The position numbers and the translations under genes were made by a program. A stretch of DNA of 64,000 nucleotides from Anaeromyxobacter oryzae. Lineage in GTDB: Bacteria; Myxococcota; Myxococcia; Myxococcales; Anaeromyxobacteraceae. The stretch covers positions 6,308,501 to 6,372,500 of the forward strand of contig NZ_AP025591.1 of assembly GCF_023169945.1 (NCBI RefSeq). Reading direction: 5' to 3'. Position 1 is the stretch's first letter; each line of letters starts with the position of its first letter. Shown here piece by piece: positions 33,433 through 42,409 of the stretch. Under the pieces are notes generated by a model. That model was not told the DNA's origin and searched no databases. It worked only from the letters and a program-made list of their open reading frames with translations.

Positions 33433-34668
33433 GTGACCGCTGCGCTCGTCGTGTTCGCCCTCACCTACGTCGCGGTCGCGGCGGGGCGGTTCCCGCTGCT
33501 CTCGGTGGACCGGCCGGCCGCGGCGCTCCTCGGCGCGGTCCTGATGGTCGCGGCCCGCGTCCTCACGCCCGCGCAGGCCGGCGCGGCCGTGAACGGCGAC
33601 ACGCTCGGGCTCCTCCTCGGGATGATGATCCTCACCGCGTACCTCGGCGAGGCCGGCTTCTTCCGCTGGGCGAGCTGGCGGGTCATCCGTGCCGCGGGGA
33701 CGCCCCGGACGCTGCTCTGGGGCCTGGTGTTCACCGCAGGTGGTCTCTCCGCCCTGCTCGTGAACGACACGGTGTGCCTCATGATGACGCCGCTCGTCCT
33801 GCGGATCATCGACGACGCCGAGCTGCCGCCCATACCGTATCTGCTCGCGGTGGCGTTCGGCTCCAATGCCGGGAGCGTCGCGACGCTCACCGGCAACCCG
33901 CAGAACATGATCATCGGCACGCTCTCCGGGATCTCGTACGCCCGGTTCGCGGCGGCGCTCGTCGCCCCCGCGGCGGCCTCGCTCGTCCTCGTCGCGGCGA
34001 TCCTGCACGCGATCTTCCGCAGGCACCTCCCGCGGCGCGCGCTCGCGACGGCGCTCCCCGAGCCCGAGCTCGATCGCCGGCTCCTCGCGAAGGCGCTCGC
34101 GGCGCTCGGGATCGCGCTCGGCGGGTTCCTCCTCGGCTTCGCGCTCTCGTGGACGAGCCTCTTCGCGGGCGCCCTCTGCATGGCCGTCGCCGGGCGGGCG
34201 CCGCGCGAGGCGCTCCAGCGGGTCGACTGGCCGCTGCTCGTGTTCTTCGCCGGACTTTTCGTCGTCGTGGCCGGCGTCGGCGAGGCGGGCGTGGCCGGGC
34301 GCATGTACGATGCCGTCGCGCCCGCGCTCGGCCGGACGGCGGAGCGGCAGGCGCTGGTCTTCGGCGCCTTCTCGGTCGCCGCATCGCAGGTCGTCTCGAA
34401 CGTCCCGTTCGTCATCCTGGCCGGCCACTGGATCCCGCGGCTGGCCGATCCGCGCCTGCTCTGGCTCGCGACGGCGCTCTCCGCGACGCTCGCCGGCAAC
34501 CTGACGGTCGTCGGCTCGGTCGCGAACATCATCGTGCTCGAGCTCGCCGGGTCGCGGGGAAGGATCGGCTTCTGGCGCTTCTTCCGGATCGGCGCCGCCG
34601 TGACGGCGGCGACGCTCGTCGCGGGGCTCGGGCTCCTCCTGCTCGAGCGGCGGCTCGGGCTCCTGTAG
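33433..34668 (+). CDS. SLC13/ArsB-NhaD-type anion permease
   Basis: 411 residues from a GTG at 33433, mostly hydrophobic with about ten to eleven transmembrane helices. Conserved ion-transporter superfamily motifs are VNDTVCLMMTPLV and NAGSVATLTGNPQNMI in the first half, and SNVPFVIL and TVVGSVANIIV in the second half, reflecting the inverted repeat. Substrate could be a dicarboxylate, phosphate-like or metalloid anion. It is divergent from rtcA with about 100 bp between the starts. No arsenic genes adjoin it. Confidence 0.87.
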   Translation: MTAALVVFALTYVAVAAGRFPLLSVDRPAAALLGAVLMVAARVLTPAQAGAAVNGDTLGLLLGMMILTAYLGEAGFFRWASWRVIRAAGTPRTLLWGLVFTAGGLSALLVNDTVCLMMTPLVLRIIDDAELPPIPYLLAVAFGSNAGSVATLTGNPQNMIIGTLSGISYARFAAALVAPAAASLVLVAAILHAIFRRHLPRRALATALPEPELDRRLLAKALAALGIALGGFLLGFALSWTSLFAGALCMAVAGRAPREALQRVDWPLLVFFAGLFVVVAGVGEAGVAGRMYDAVAPALGRTAERQALVFGAFSVAASQVVSNVPFVILAGHWIPRLADPRLLWLATALSATLAGNLTVVGSVANIIVLELAGSRGRIGFWRFFRIGAAVTAATLVAGLGLLLLERRLGLL

Positions 34669-34826
34669 GGCCACGTCCCGGGAACCGCCTCGCCCTCCGC
34701 CCGCAACACCGCGGATCGACGGGCCAAAACGCCTCGGAGGGCGCGACCCGCCCCGTCTGGAGCGGCACCGGGAGTGCAGGCGGGCGGTAAACGAAATAAC
34801 CCCGCGGATTCACCGTAGGGTTCTGC

Positions 34827-35480
34827 ATGGTGGGCGTCGCGACGCTGGATCTGGATTTCGCGCTACTGTCCCTCGCCACGGAGGAGCGCGCGGTGGAGAC
34901 CGCACTCGCCGGCGAGGCGGCCTGGGCGCGCGCCGCGGCCCGGGGTGACAAGCAGGCGTTCGCAAGGCTCGTCGACCTGCACAAGCGGGCGGTGTTCGGG
35001 CTCTGCCTGCGCCTCCTGCGCGAGCACGAGGATTCGCGCGACGCCGCCCAGGAGGCCTTCGCGCGCGCGTACGCCGCCCTCGCCACCTACGACCCCATCC
35101 AGCCGTTCGCGCCGTGGGTCCTCCGCATCGCCCGCAACCACTGCCTCGACGTCCTCCGCCGCCGCCTCCCCGACGCGCAGAAGGTCGAGCTCGACGCGGA
35201 CCCGGAGGAGGGCGCGCCGCGCGACCTCGCGGATCCGGCGGCCGTCCGCGGCGACGACACCATCGAGCGCCGCGAGACCGCGACCGCCCTGGCGCGCGCC
35301 GTGGGCGAGCTGCCGCCGAACTACCGCGAGGTCATCCAGCTCTTTCACGTCGAGCACCTCTCCTACAAGGAGATCGCGGCCACCATGGACGTCCCCATCG
35401 GAACCGTGATGACCTGGCTCCATCGCGCGCGGGCGAAGCTCAAGGCGTCGCTCTCCGGCGCCGCGGAGGCCCTGCCATGA
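34827..35480 (+). CDS. ECF-family RNA polymerase sigma factor
   Basis: 217 residues. Region 2 (about 35-105) contains LVDLHKRAVFGLCLRLL and the core-binding/-10 segment DSRDAAQEAFARAYAAL. Region 4 (about 155-212) contains LPPNYREVIQLFHVEHLSYK and a helix-turn-helix. It is RpoE-like with a short N-terminal addition. Its stop overlaps the anti-sigma start (ATGA), the usual arrangement for a sigma held inactive by a membrane partner. The likely target includes the downstream STN/beta-repeat gene 10 bp after the anti-sigma gene. Confidence 0.94.
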   Translation: MVGVATLDLDFALLSLATEERAVETALAGEAAWARAAARGDKQAFARLVDLHKRAVFGLCLRLLREHEDSRDAAQEAFARAYAALATYDPIQPFAPWVLRIARNHCLDVLRRRLPDAQKVELDADPEEGAPRDLADPAAVRGDDTIERRETATALARAVGELPPNYREVIQLFHVEHLSYKEIAATMDVPIGTVMTWLHRARAKLKASLSGAAEALP

Positions 35481-35998
35481 CCACCTTCACCGGACACCTC
35501 ACCGACGCGCAGGCCCAGCGGCTCGTCGACGGCGTGCTCCTCGAGACCGAGGCCGCCGAGGTCGAGGCCCACGTGGCCGGCTGCGCCGCGTGCCAGGCCG
35601 AGGTCGAGTCGTACCGCCTCCTCGGGGACGCGCTCGAGGGGCTCGAGATCCCGGAGCTCCCCGCCGACTTCACCGTGGGCGTGCTCGAGCGCATCGAGAC
35701 GCGCGAGCGGGCCGTCGCGCACGATCGGCGCGCCGCCGCCGCCATCTTCGGCGCCGCGCTCGGGGGCATCGTCCTCGCGGTCGTCCTGCTCGGCGCCGGC
35801 ACCTGGGCGCCGGAGGCGAGCCGCCTGGTCGAGGGGCTCGGCGACGCGGGGCGGGCGCTCCGCCTCTCGTCGGACGTGCTCGGCCCGATCGTCTCGGCGC
35901 TCCGGATCCCGATCGCCGCCGCGTGCGCCGCGGCCGCCCTCCCCGTGCTGTTCGCTCTCTCCCGACTGATGCCCTCGCCGCGGACCGAGATCGCCTGA
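35477..35998 (+). CDS. Membrane anti-sigma factor with zinc-finger domain
   Basis: 173 residues. The N-terminal anti-sigma domain has the ZAS signature: His in VEAHVAGCAACQAEVE with the H-x3-C-x2-C spacing. A hydrophobic helix at about 86-106 (AAIFGAALGGIVLAVVLLGA) anchors it in the inner membrane. A second hydrophobic stretch near 143-163 suggests two spans. It should sequester the sigma factor encoded immediately upstream until an envelope signal leads to its release. Start ATG 35477 overlaps the sigma stop. Confidence 0.88.
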   Translation: MTTFTGHLTDAQAQRLVDGVLLETEAAEVEAHVAGCAACQAEVESYRLLGDALEGLEIPELPADFTVGVLERIETRERAVAHDRRAAAAIFGAALGGIVLAVVLLGAGTWAPEASRLVEGLGDAGRALRLSSDVLGPIVSALRIPIAAACAAAALPVLFALSRLMPSPRTEIA

Positions 35999-36008
35999 CG
36001 GAGTCTCC

Positions 36009-37805
36009 ATGCTCGCCCTGCTGATCGTCGCCGCGCTCGCGCTCCAGGATCCGACGGCCGTCCCCGGCCCCGCCACGCCACCGCCGCCACCGGCGGCGGC
36101 GCCCGCGAAGCCTGCGCCGAAGGCGCCGCGGCCCGCCCCACGTCCCCCGCCCGCGCCGGAGGCCCCCGGCGCGATCCCCCGCCCCCCTCCCCCGCCCGCT
36201 CCCGCGCCGGGCCCGCTCCAGGGCGACTGGGGCGCGCCGAGCGGCAAGCGCGTCACGATCGAGGACACGAACTCCCTCGACGACACGCTCGAGGAGATCG
36301 CGGACGCCGCCGGCTGGGACGTCGTCCTGAACACCGGCCGGACCGGAAACAAGCTGCTCGTGATGAAGCTCCGCGACGTGCCGGTGGAGGACGCGCTCCG
36401 CGCCTCCCTCGCCGGCACCGGCCTCGTCGCGACCAAGACCGGCAACACGGTGGTGGTCGCAGAGGCGCAGGAGGCGCCCCGCGCGGCGCCGCAGGTGCTG
36501 TCGGGGTTCGAGCGCCCCACCGGCAAGAAGTTCACCGGCGACTTCGCAGCCGCGCCGGTCGACGACGCGCTCCGCAAGATCGCCGACGCCGCGGGCCTCT
36601 CCATCGTCCTCCCGCCGGGCGACCACGGCACGATCTCCGCCCACTTCCGCGACGTGCCCGTCGAGGACGCGCTGCGCGGCGTCCTCGCCCAGGCAGGCCT
36701 CAGGGCCGAGCGGGAGGGGGCGCTCGTGGTGGTCCACCCCGGCGGCCTGGGGTTCCTGCCGCCCGGCCTCGGCCGCGACGCGCGCCGCATCGCCGAGCAG
36801 GCGATGCGCGAGGCGGAGCGCGAGATGCGGCGGGCGGACCGGGAAGCCCGCGGCGGCCCGGATCGCGACTCGGGCCGCGACCGCCAGAGCACCGGCCAGG
36901 ACGTCGTGGTCCACGCCGGCGAGTCGGTCCGGGACGTGAACGTCGTCCGCGCCAGCGCGCTGCTCCAGGGCGGCTCGTCGACCCGCGACGTCTCGGCGGT
37001 CTCGGGGTCGGTCCACCTCGAGGGCGGCGCGTCCGCCCGGGACGTCGTGGCGGTGCTCGGGAGCGTCCGGCTCGACGGCGGCGCGTCGGCGCGCAAGGTC
37101 GTCGCGGTCGGCGGCGACGTCGAGGTCGGCCCGGGCGCGCAGGTCGAGCAGGACGCGGTGAGCGTGGGCGGGCGCGTGAAGATCGATCCGGAGGCGGAGG
37201 TGGGCGGCTCGAGCCATTCCATCTCGCTCCCGGGCTTGCCATCCGTCGTGAGCCTCACCGCTGGCCACCTCTTCGCCGGCCCCGGCTCGCTCCTCATGCT
37301 CGTCCTCAAGACGCTCGTGAAGTTCGTCGTGATCTTCCTGCTCGCGCTCCTCTGCGTGTCGCTGTTCCCGCGCCGGATCGACGTGGTGGCGGGCTCGATG
37401 GTGACGAGCCCGTGGAAGTCGGTCTTCGCCGGCCTCCTCGGCACGCTGGCGATGCTGCTCCTCGTCGTCCTCCTGCTGGTGACGATCGTCGGGATCCTGC
37501 TCATCCCGGTCCAGGTCATCGCGGTGATCGCCGCGGGCGTGCTCGGGCTCACCGCCCTCGTGTTCCACGTCGGCCGCGCGCTGCCCCTCCCCGAGCAGCG
37601 GCGGACCATGGTCCTCCAGCTCGCGGTGGGGACGGCGATCTACGCCGTGCTGACGTCGATCCCGGTGCTCGGGGCCATGGCCTCGTTCGCCGCGTGGCTC
37701 CTCACGTTCGGCGCGGTGATCCGGTCGCGCTTCGGCCAGCCGCCCGGCGCCCTTCCCACGACCGCCGTGCCGCCTCCGATGCCGCCCACGCCGGCGGCGC
37801 CGTAG
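36009..37805 (+). CDS. STN-STN / beta-repeat / membrane fusion protein
   Basis: 598 residues. A signal-like N-terminus is followed by a Pro/Ala-rich linker (about 20-70). Two STN-type (secretin/TonB N-terminus) repeats follow at about 80-153 and 170-243, each ending in RDVPVEDALR. A charged helix (255-295) leads to short bactofilin-like beta repeats (297-400, for example DVVAVLGSVRLDGGASARKV). Four or five transmembrane helices occupy about 428-575, with a Pro-rich tail. The gene is 10 bp downstream of the anti-sigma gene and probably co-regulated with it. I know no characterised protein with this order; an envelope-sensing or polymer-forming role is inference. Confidence 0.72.
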   Translation: MLALLIVAALALQDPTAVPGPATPPPPPAAAPAKPAPKAPRPAPRPPPAPEAPGAIPRPPPPPAPAPGPLQGDWGAPSGKRVTIEDTNSLDDTLEEIADAAGWDVVLNTGRTGNKLLVMKLRDVPVEDALRASLAGTGLVATKTGNTVVVAEAQEAPRAAPQVLSGFERPTGKKFTGDFAAAPVDDALRKIADAAGLSIVLPPGDHGTISAHFRDVPVEDALRGVLAQAGLRAEREGALVVVHPGGLGFLPPGLGRDARRIAEQAMREAEREMRRADREARGGPDRDSGRDRQSTGQDVVVHAGESVRDVNVVRASALLQGGSSTRDVSAVSGSVHLEGGASARDVVAVLGSVRLDGGASARKVVAVGGDVEVGPGAQVEQDAVSVGGRVKIDPEAEVGGSSHSISLPGLPSVVSLTAGHLFAGPGSLLMLVLKTLVKFVVIFLLALLCVSLFPRRIDVVAGSMVTSPWKSVFAGLLGTLAMLLLVVLLLVTIVGILLIPVQVIAVIAAGVLGLTALVFHVGRALPLPEQRRTMVLQLAVGTAIYAVLTSIPVLGAMASFAAWLLTFGAVIRSRFGQPPGALPTTAVPPPMPPTPAAP

Positions 37806-37808
37806 ACG

Positions 37809-39875
37809 TCACCGCCGCGGGCGGGGCGCGCCGGCGGGGAGCTTCGCGAGCGCCTCGATCGCGGCGCGCCGGACGCGGGCGGCGTAGTCGCTGCGGAGCG
37901 CCTCGAGGCGCGCCGAGGCCGGCTCGTGCCGGATCCGCCCGAGGGCCCGGGCCGCCGCGGCGCGCACCTCGGGGCGGTCGCTCGTGAGGTGCGCGGCGAT
38001 GGCGTCCCCCGCGTCGCGCGCGGCGAGGGTGGCGAGCGCCTCGATCGCCTCGACCTGGCCCGCGCCCGAGCCGCTCGCGAGCAGCGCGACGAGCGGCTCC
38101 CGCGCCGCGGGGGCGCCGAGGCGGGCGAGCGCGATGGCGGCGGCGGGCGCGGACGGGCCCTCGAGCAGCCCGGCCAGGGCGGGGACCGCCTCGGCCGCGC
38201 CGGCGTCGGAGAGGGCGCGCGCGAGCGTGATGCGCCACGCCGGCTCAGCGCCCCGGGCTCGCTCCGCGGCGCGCGCGAGCGGGGGTGCGCCGCGCGGCCC
38301 GAGGGCGGCGAGGGCCCGCGCCGCCGAGGTCCGGACGGCGAGGTCCCGGTCCTCGAGCCCGCGCGTGGCCGCGCCGATGGCGGCGTCCGACCCGAGCGCC
38401 GCGAGCCCCTCCACGGCGCCCCCGCGGACGGCCGCCGCCGGATCCTCCACGAAGCCGCGAAGCAGCGCCTCGGCGCCCGGCGCTCGCAGCCGGCCGGCGG
38501 CCGCGAGGAGCGCACCGAGCTCGTCGGCGGCCTGCGGGGGGACCGCGTCCATCCACTCCGGAAACTCGAGCGCGCCCGCCGCGCCCTGCGGAGGACCGGG
38601 GGCGTGCGCGAGGACCGCCGCGAGGCGCTGCTCGCCCCCGCGCTCGAACCCCGGCGCCGGCGCCGTCGGCAGCGGGGCGGCGATCCAGCGGGCGCGGGCG
38701 TCGCGCATGCGCCCGGCGAGCGCCGCCGCCCGCTCCTTCACCGGCGCCCCCGCGGAGGGCGCCCCGAGGCGCCCGAGCGCGCGCGCCGCGGCGATCCGTG
38801 TCGCGGCGTCTCCGCGTGCGGGATCGAGCAGCGGCAGGAGCCGCGCGGCGGCGGCCTCGGCGGCCGCGGGCGGGAGCCCGAGCTCCGCGAGCCCCGCGAG
38901 CGCCGCGGGCGCGCCGGGCGTGCCGATCCGCGCGAGGAACGGCCGCTCGGGGCACTCCGCCTCGCGCAGCCGGGCGTGGCGCGCCGCCCGGGCCGCGACC
39001 GCGGGATCGCTGGTCCGGTACGAGACCTCGCACAGCGCGAGCGCCACCTCCGGCGCCTCCGGAAGGAGGACGAGCGCCTCGACGGCCGCGGCCGCCACAC
39101 CGGCGCTGCCGCCCGTGCCGGCGCGCGCGAGCGCGTCGGCCGCGCCGGGATCGCCGAGGCGCCCCAGCGCCGCGGCGGCGGCCTCGGCGAGGCCCGCATC
39201 GCCCTCGCGCAGGAGCATCTCCAGGTGGCCGCGCGCGGACCAGTCCCCGGCCTCGCCGAGGCCGCGGGCCGCCGCGGCGGCGAGCGCGCGATCGGGGTTC
39301 CGGTTCGGATCCACGAGCGGAAGGAGCCGCGTGACCGCCTCGGCGCGCCCGCTCACTCCGAGCTCCTCGGCGGCGCCGCCGCGCTCCGCGCCGCCCTCGG
39401 CGGCGAGCGCGGCGAGGTTCCGCTCCCACAGCAGCCGCGACTCGGTGTCGACCGCCTCGCGGAGGGAGGTCCCGATCGCCTCGAGCGCATCGGCGATCGC
39501 CGCCCGCCCGGCGGGGGACGCCCCCGCGTACGCCGCGAGGAGGTCCGCCTTCGCCCGCGGCACGGTGGCCATCCCCGCGAGCCCGCGCGCCGCGATGGAC
39601 ACGACTCCCGGGTCCGGATCGGAGAGGAGCTTCCCGAGCGCGTCCGCGGCCGCCGGCCCTCCGCGCGCCGCGAACACCTCGGCCGCGGCACGCCGCACGA
39701 GCGCGCTGGCGTCCCGCTGCGCGACGAGGAGCGGACGGAGGTCGGCGTCGCCGCTTCCGAGCGCGCGGACCGCCGCGGCGCGCCGCTCCGGATCCGCCGC
39801 GTCGAGGTCGCCGCGCCGACCGCACGCGACGAGCGCGGCGAGGAGGGCGGCGAGGAGGAGGTTCCGGGTCGGCAT
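37809..39875 (-). CDS. HEAT-repeat lipoprotein
   Basis: 688 residues from the ATG at 39875. The N-terminus MPTRNLLLAALLAALVAC is a lipoprotein signal with Cys18. Nearly the whole mature chain is HEAT/armadillo-like repeats of about 30 residues, with the recurring pattern AARALGRLG / AVEALVLLPE / AAAALGRLGDP. Such solenoids are protein-protein scaffolds. The protein ends four bases before the convergent STN-fusion gene stop. No enzyme motif is visible. Alanine content is very high. Confidence 0.8.
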   Translation of the reverse strand: MPTRNLLLAALLAALVACGRRGDLDAADPERRAAAVRALGSGDADLRPLLVAQRDASALVRRAAAEVFAARGGPAAADALGKLLSDPDPGVVSIAARGLAGMATVPRAKADLLAAYAGASPAGRAAIADALEAIGTSLREAVDTESRLLWERNLAALAAEGGAERGGAAEELGVSGRAEAVTRLLPLVDPNRNPDRALAAAAARGLGEAGDWSARGHLEMLLREGDAGLAEAAAAALGRLGDPGAADALARAGTGGSAGVAAAAVEALVLLPEAPEVALALCEVSYRTSDPAVAARAARHARLREAECPERPFLARIGTPGAPAALAGLAELGLPPAAAEAAAARLLPLLDPARGDAATRIAAARALGRLGAPSAGAPVKERAAALAGRMRDARARWIAAPLPTAPAPGFERGGEQRLAAVLAHAPGPPQGAAGALEFPEWMDAVPPQAADELGALLAAAGRLRAPGAEALLRGFVEDPAAAVRGGAVEGLAALGSDAAIGAATRGLEDRDLAVRTSAARALAALGPRGAPPLARAAERARGAEPAWRITLARALSDAGAAEAVPALAGLLEGPSAPAAAIALARLGAPAAREPLVALLASGSGAGQVEAIEALATLAARDAGDAIAAHLTSDRPEVRAAAARALGRIRHEPASARLEALRSDYAARVRRAAIEALAKLPAGAPRPRR

Positions 39876-40002
39876 GTCGGCCCGCCATGGTCGCCGCGCC
39901 GGCCTCCGCGTGCAAGCGCCCCCGTCCCGAGCGGGTCCACCCGGCGCGCCGTGAATCCTCCCCGGGCCGCCGGGACTCTCCATGGACGAGGAGGAAACAC
40001 CC

Positions 40003-40221
40003 ATGACGAACGAAGGCACCCTCGACCGCACCATCCGGATCGTCCTCGGTCTGTCCCTCATCGCGCTCGTGTTCTTCGGCCCGCACTCGATGTGGGGGCT
40101 CGCCGGGTTCGTGCCGCTCGCGACCGGGCTCGTCGGGTTCTGCCCGCTGTACCGGCTCGTCGGCGTGAGCACCTGCAAGCCGGCGGCGCGGACGAGGCCG
40201 GCGCCGGGCCACCCCGCGTAG
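40003..40221 (+). CDS. DUF2892 small inner-membrane protein
   Basis: 72 residues from the second in-frame ATG (40003), which has GAGGAGG eight bases upstream; the ATG at 39982 lacks a site. The sequence NEGTLDRTIRIVLGLSLIAL followed by a second hydrophobic helix and GFCPLYRLVGVSTCK is the DUF2892 (YgaP membrane-domain-like) signature. Two short transmembrane helices hold Cys residues near the end. These proteins often accompany rhodanese-like sulfur genes, but none is adjacent here. Function unknown. Confidence 0.88.
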   Translation: MTNEGTLDRTIRIVLGLSLIALVFFGPHSMWGLAGFVPLATGLVGFCPLYRLVGVSTCKPAARTRPAPGHPA

Positions 40222-40223
40222 CG

Positions 40224-41318
40224 CTAGCGGCTCGGGCGCCGGCGGCCGCCGCCGCGGCCCCGCTCGCCGCCGCCACGCTCGCCGCCGCCACGTGCGCCGC
40301 CGGCCCGCGGGCGCGCGCCGGGGCCACCCGCGCGCCGGCGCGCCTCGGCGCGCTCGCCCCTCGGCTCCCCGCGGCGCTCCGGCCGCGCGTCTCCGCGCCG
40401 ATCGCCCCGCGCCGCGCCGCGCCCCTCGCCCCGCGGGTCGTCGCGTTCGGCGCGGGCGGTGGAGGTGTCGCGATCGTCGCCGCGCGCGCCCCGGGGGGGC
40501 GCAGCCGAGGGCGGCGCCGGCGGGCCATGACCGTGCCGGCGCGCCGCCTTCGGCAGCATCGCCACCGAGGGCCCGGGCGCGGCCGTGCCGGTCTCGAGGC
40601 CGACCCGCTGCCGCATCGCGTGCACCTCGTCGGCGGAGAGCGGGCGGAACGTCCCCGGCCGCAGACCCTCGACGGTCACGCCGCCGAACTCCGGCCGGAA
40701 GAGCCGCTGCACCTGGAGCCCGACGGCCTCGCAGAGGCGCTTCACGAGATGGTAGCGCCCCTCGCCCACGACGACGCGGATCCAGACGTTCTTCTCCGCG
40801 TGCTCGTGCACCGCGACCTCGAGCGCCTGCGCCGGCCCGTCCTCGAGCCGAACGCCGCGCTTCATCCGCTCGAGCGCCTCCGCCTCGGGATCTCCGCGGA
40901 CCTTCACGAGGTAGACCCGCCGGTGGCCGTACCGCGGGTGCGCGAGCCGGTTCGCGAGCTCGCCGTCGTCGGTGAGGAGGACGGCGCCCTCGGCGTCGTA
41001 GTCGAGCCGCCCGACCGGGAAGACGCGGCCGGGCACGCCGCGGAGGTAGTCGAGCGCCGTCGGGCGTCCCTCGGGATCCGACGCCGTCGTGACGCAGCCG
41101 GACGGCTTGTAGAGGAGGTAGTAGGCGTGCTCTTCGGGGCGCGAGACGAGCGCGCCGTCCACGGTCACGAGGTCCCGGTCCGGATCGACCTTGGTCCCGA
41201 GGGTCGTGACGCGCTGCTGGTTCACCTTCACGCGGCCGGCGAGGATCAGCTCCTCCGCCTTCCGGCGCGAGGTCACCCCGGAGGCGGCGAGGAACTTCTG
41301 GAGCCGTTCTTCGGCCAT
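40224..41318 (-). CDS. rluB: 23S rRNA pseudouridine synthase of the RluB/RsuA family with RG-rich tail
   Basis: 364 residues from the ATG at 41318. Residues 1-60 are an S4 RNA-binding domain (RLQKFLAASGVTSRRKAEEL). The catalytic domain has the family motif with its nucleophilic Asp in FPVGRLDYDAEGAVLLT and the distal motif RQVKRL-like EGRYHLVKRLCEAVG. The enzyme isomerises a uridine of rRNA. Residues after about 255 form a Pro/Arg/Gly-rich tail ending in repeated RGG/GERG units, not part of the E. coli protein and likely RNA-binding and disordered. It follows scpB, a frequent neighbour of rluB. Confidence 0.93.
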   Translation of the reverse strand: MAEERLQKFLAASGVTSRRKAEELILAGRVKVNQQRVTTLGTKVDPDRDLVTVDGALVSRPEEHAYYLLYKPSGCVTTASDPEGRPTALDYLRGVPGRVFPVGRLDYDAEGAVLLTDDGELANRLAHPRYGHRRVYLVKVRGDPEAEALERMKRGVRLEDGPAQALEVAVHEHAEKNVWIRVVVGEGRYHLVKRLCEAVGLQVQRLFRPEFGGVTVEGLRPGTFRPLSADEVHAMRQRVGLETGTAAPGPSVAMLPKAARRHGHGPPAPPSAAPPRGARGDDRDTSTARAERDDPRGEGRGAARGDRRGDARPERRGEPRGERAEARRRAGGPGARPRAGGARGGGERGGGERGRGGGRRRPSR

Positions 41319-41320
41319 CC

Positions 41321-42409
41321 CTAGCCCCCCGCCGCGGGCGGGGCCTCCGGCGGAGGCTCGGGCTCGTCCTCTTTCTTGTCCCCGAGCGCGGACTGGGCCG
41401 CGCGCGTCTTCTCGTCCGCCGCCTCGATGGCGCGCTCGAGCTCGTCGAGCGCCGCGTCGGCCTCCGCGCGCTTCGCCTCGAGCGCGGCGCGCGCGGTGGG
41501 ATCCTGCAGGTCCTCGACGATGCCGGCGATGCCCGCGGGGATCGGCTCCTGCGGGGCGTCCTTCTCGACGATGGACCGGTGCTCCTGGGAGAGCTCGTGG
41601 AACTCGCGGAGCGTCGGGAGCGAGGCGAGGTCCTTGAGCGCGAAGAACTCGAGGAACTCCTTCGAGGTGCCGTAGAGCATGGGCCGGCCCGGCTCCTCCT
41701 TCTTGCCGAGGATCTTGATCAGCCGCCGCTCGAGGAGCGCCTTCACCACCGCACCGCAGTCCACGCCGCGGATCTCCTCGATCTCGGGGCGCGTCACCGG
41801 CTGTCGGTACGCGATGATCGCGAGCGTCTCGAGCGCCGCGCGCGTGAGCCGCTGCGGCTTCACCTTGAGGAAGCGCCGCGCGAAGTCGGCGTTGTCGGGC
41901 GAGGTCCGGAGCTGCCAGCCGCCCGCGACCTCGTGCAGGACGATGCCGCACGGGCCCTCGCGGTAGTGGCCGGAGAGCTTGTCGAGCGCCTTCTCGATGC
42001 GCTCCACCTCGACGCCCGACGCGAGCCGGATCTCCTCGGTCGTGAGGGGCTTCTCCGCGAGGAAGAGCAGCGTCTCGACGACCGTCCGGACGCGGTCCGC
42101 CGACAGCCGCTTCGCGGCCGCCGCGAGCTTCTCGAACGGCTCCTCCTTGTCGTCCGCGACGTCGATGTCCGCGGACTCCACCTCGTCGAGCGCGGGGTCG
42201 CCCGCCTTCGCCTCCTCGGCGGCCTGGAGCGCCTGCAGCTCGTCGGCGGAGACGGCCGGGGCGGCGGGCGCCGCGACGGGCGCGCCGTCGCCCGGATCGG
42301 GCGCCGCGGTCGCCGGAACGCCCGCGGCGGCCTCGGCCTCCGCCGGCTGCGCGGCCGCTTCCTCGGCCGCGGCGGTCGGCCCGGGCGAGCCGTCGGAATG
42401 CGCCGTCAT
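41321..42409 (-). CDS. scpB: Segregation and condensation protein B
   Basis: 362 residues. The ScpB core (about 100-285) contains VVETLLFLAEKPLTTEEIRL, then AALETLAIIAYRQPVTRPEI, EIRGVDCGAVVKALLE and GRPMLYGTSKEFLEFF, all diagnostic. Tandem winged helices bind ScpA and regulate SMC loading and chromosome compaction. The N-terminal 95 residues (Ala/Pro/Glu-rich) and the C-terminal acidic tail are low complexity and extend the family's usual 180-200 residues. ATGA overlap with scpA (42406-42409) indicates coupling. Confidence 0.95.
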   Translation of the reverse strand: MTAHSDGSPGPTAAAEEAAAQPAEAEAAAGVPATAAPDPGDGAPVAAPAAPAVSADELQALQAAEEAKAGDPALDEVESADIDVADDKEEPFEKLAAAAKRLSADRVRTVVETLLFLAEKPLTTEEIRLASGVEVERIEKALDKLSGHYREGPCGIVLHEVAGGWQLRTSPDNADFARRFLKVKPQRLTRAALETLAIIAYRQPVTRPEIEEIRGVDCGAVVKALLERRLIKILGKKEEPGRPMLYGTSKEFLEFFALKDLASLPTLREFHELSQEHRSIVEKDAPQEPIPAGIAGIVEDLQDPTARAALEAKRAEADAALDELERAIEAADEKTRAAQSALGDKKEDEPEPPPEAPPAAGG

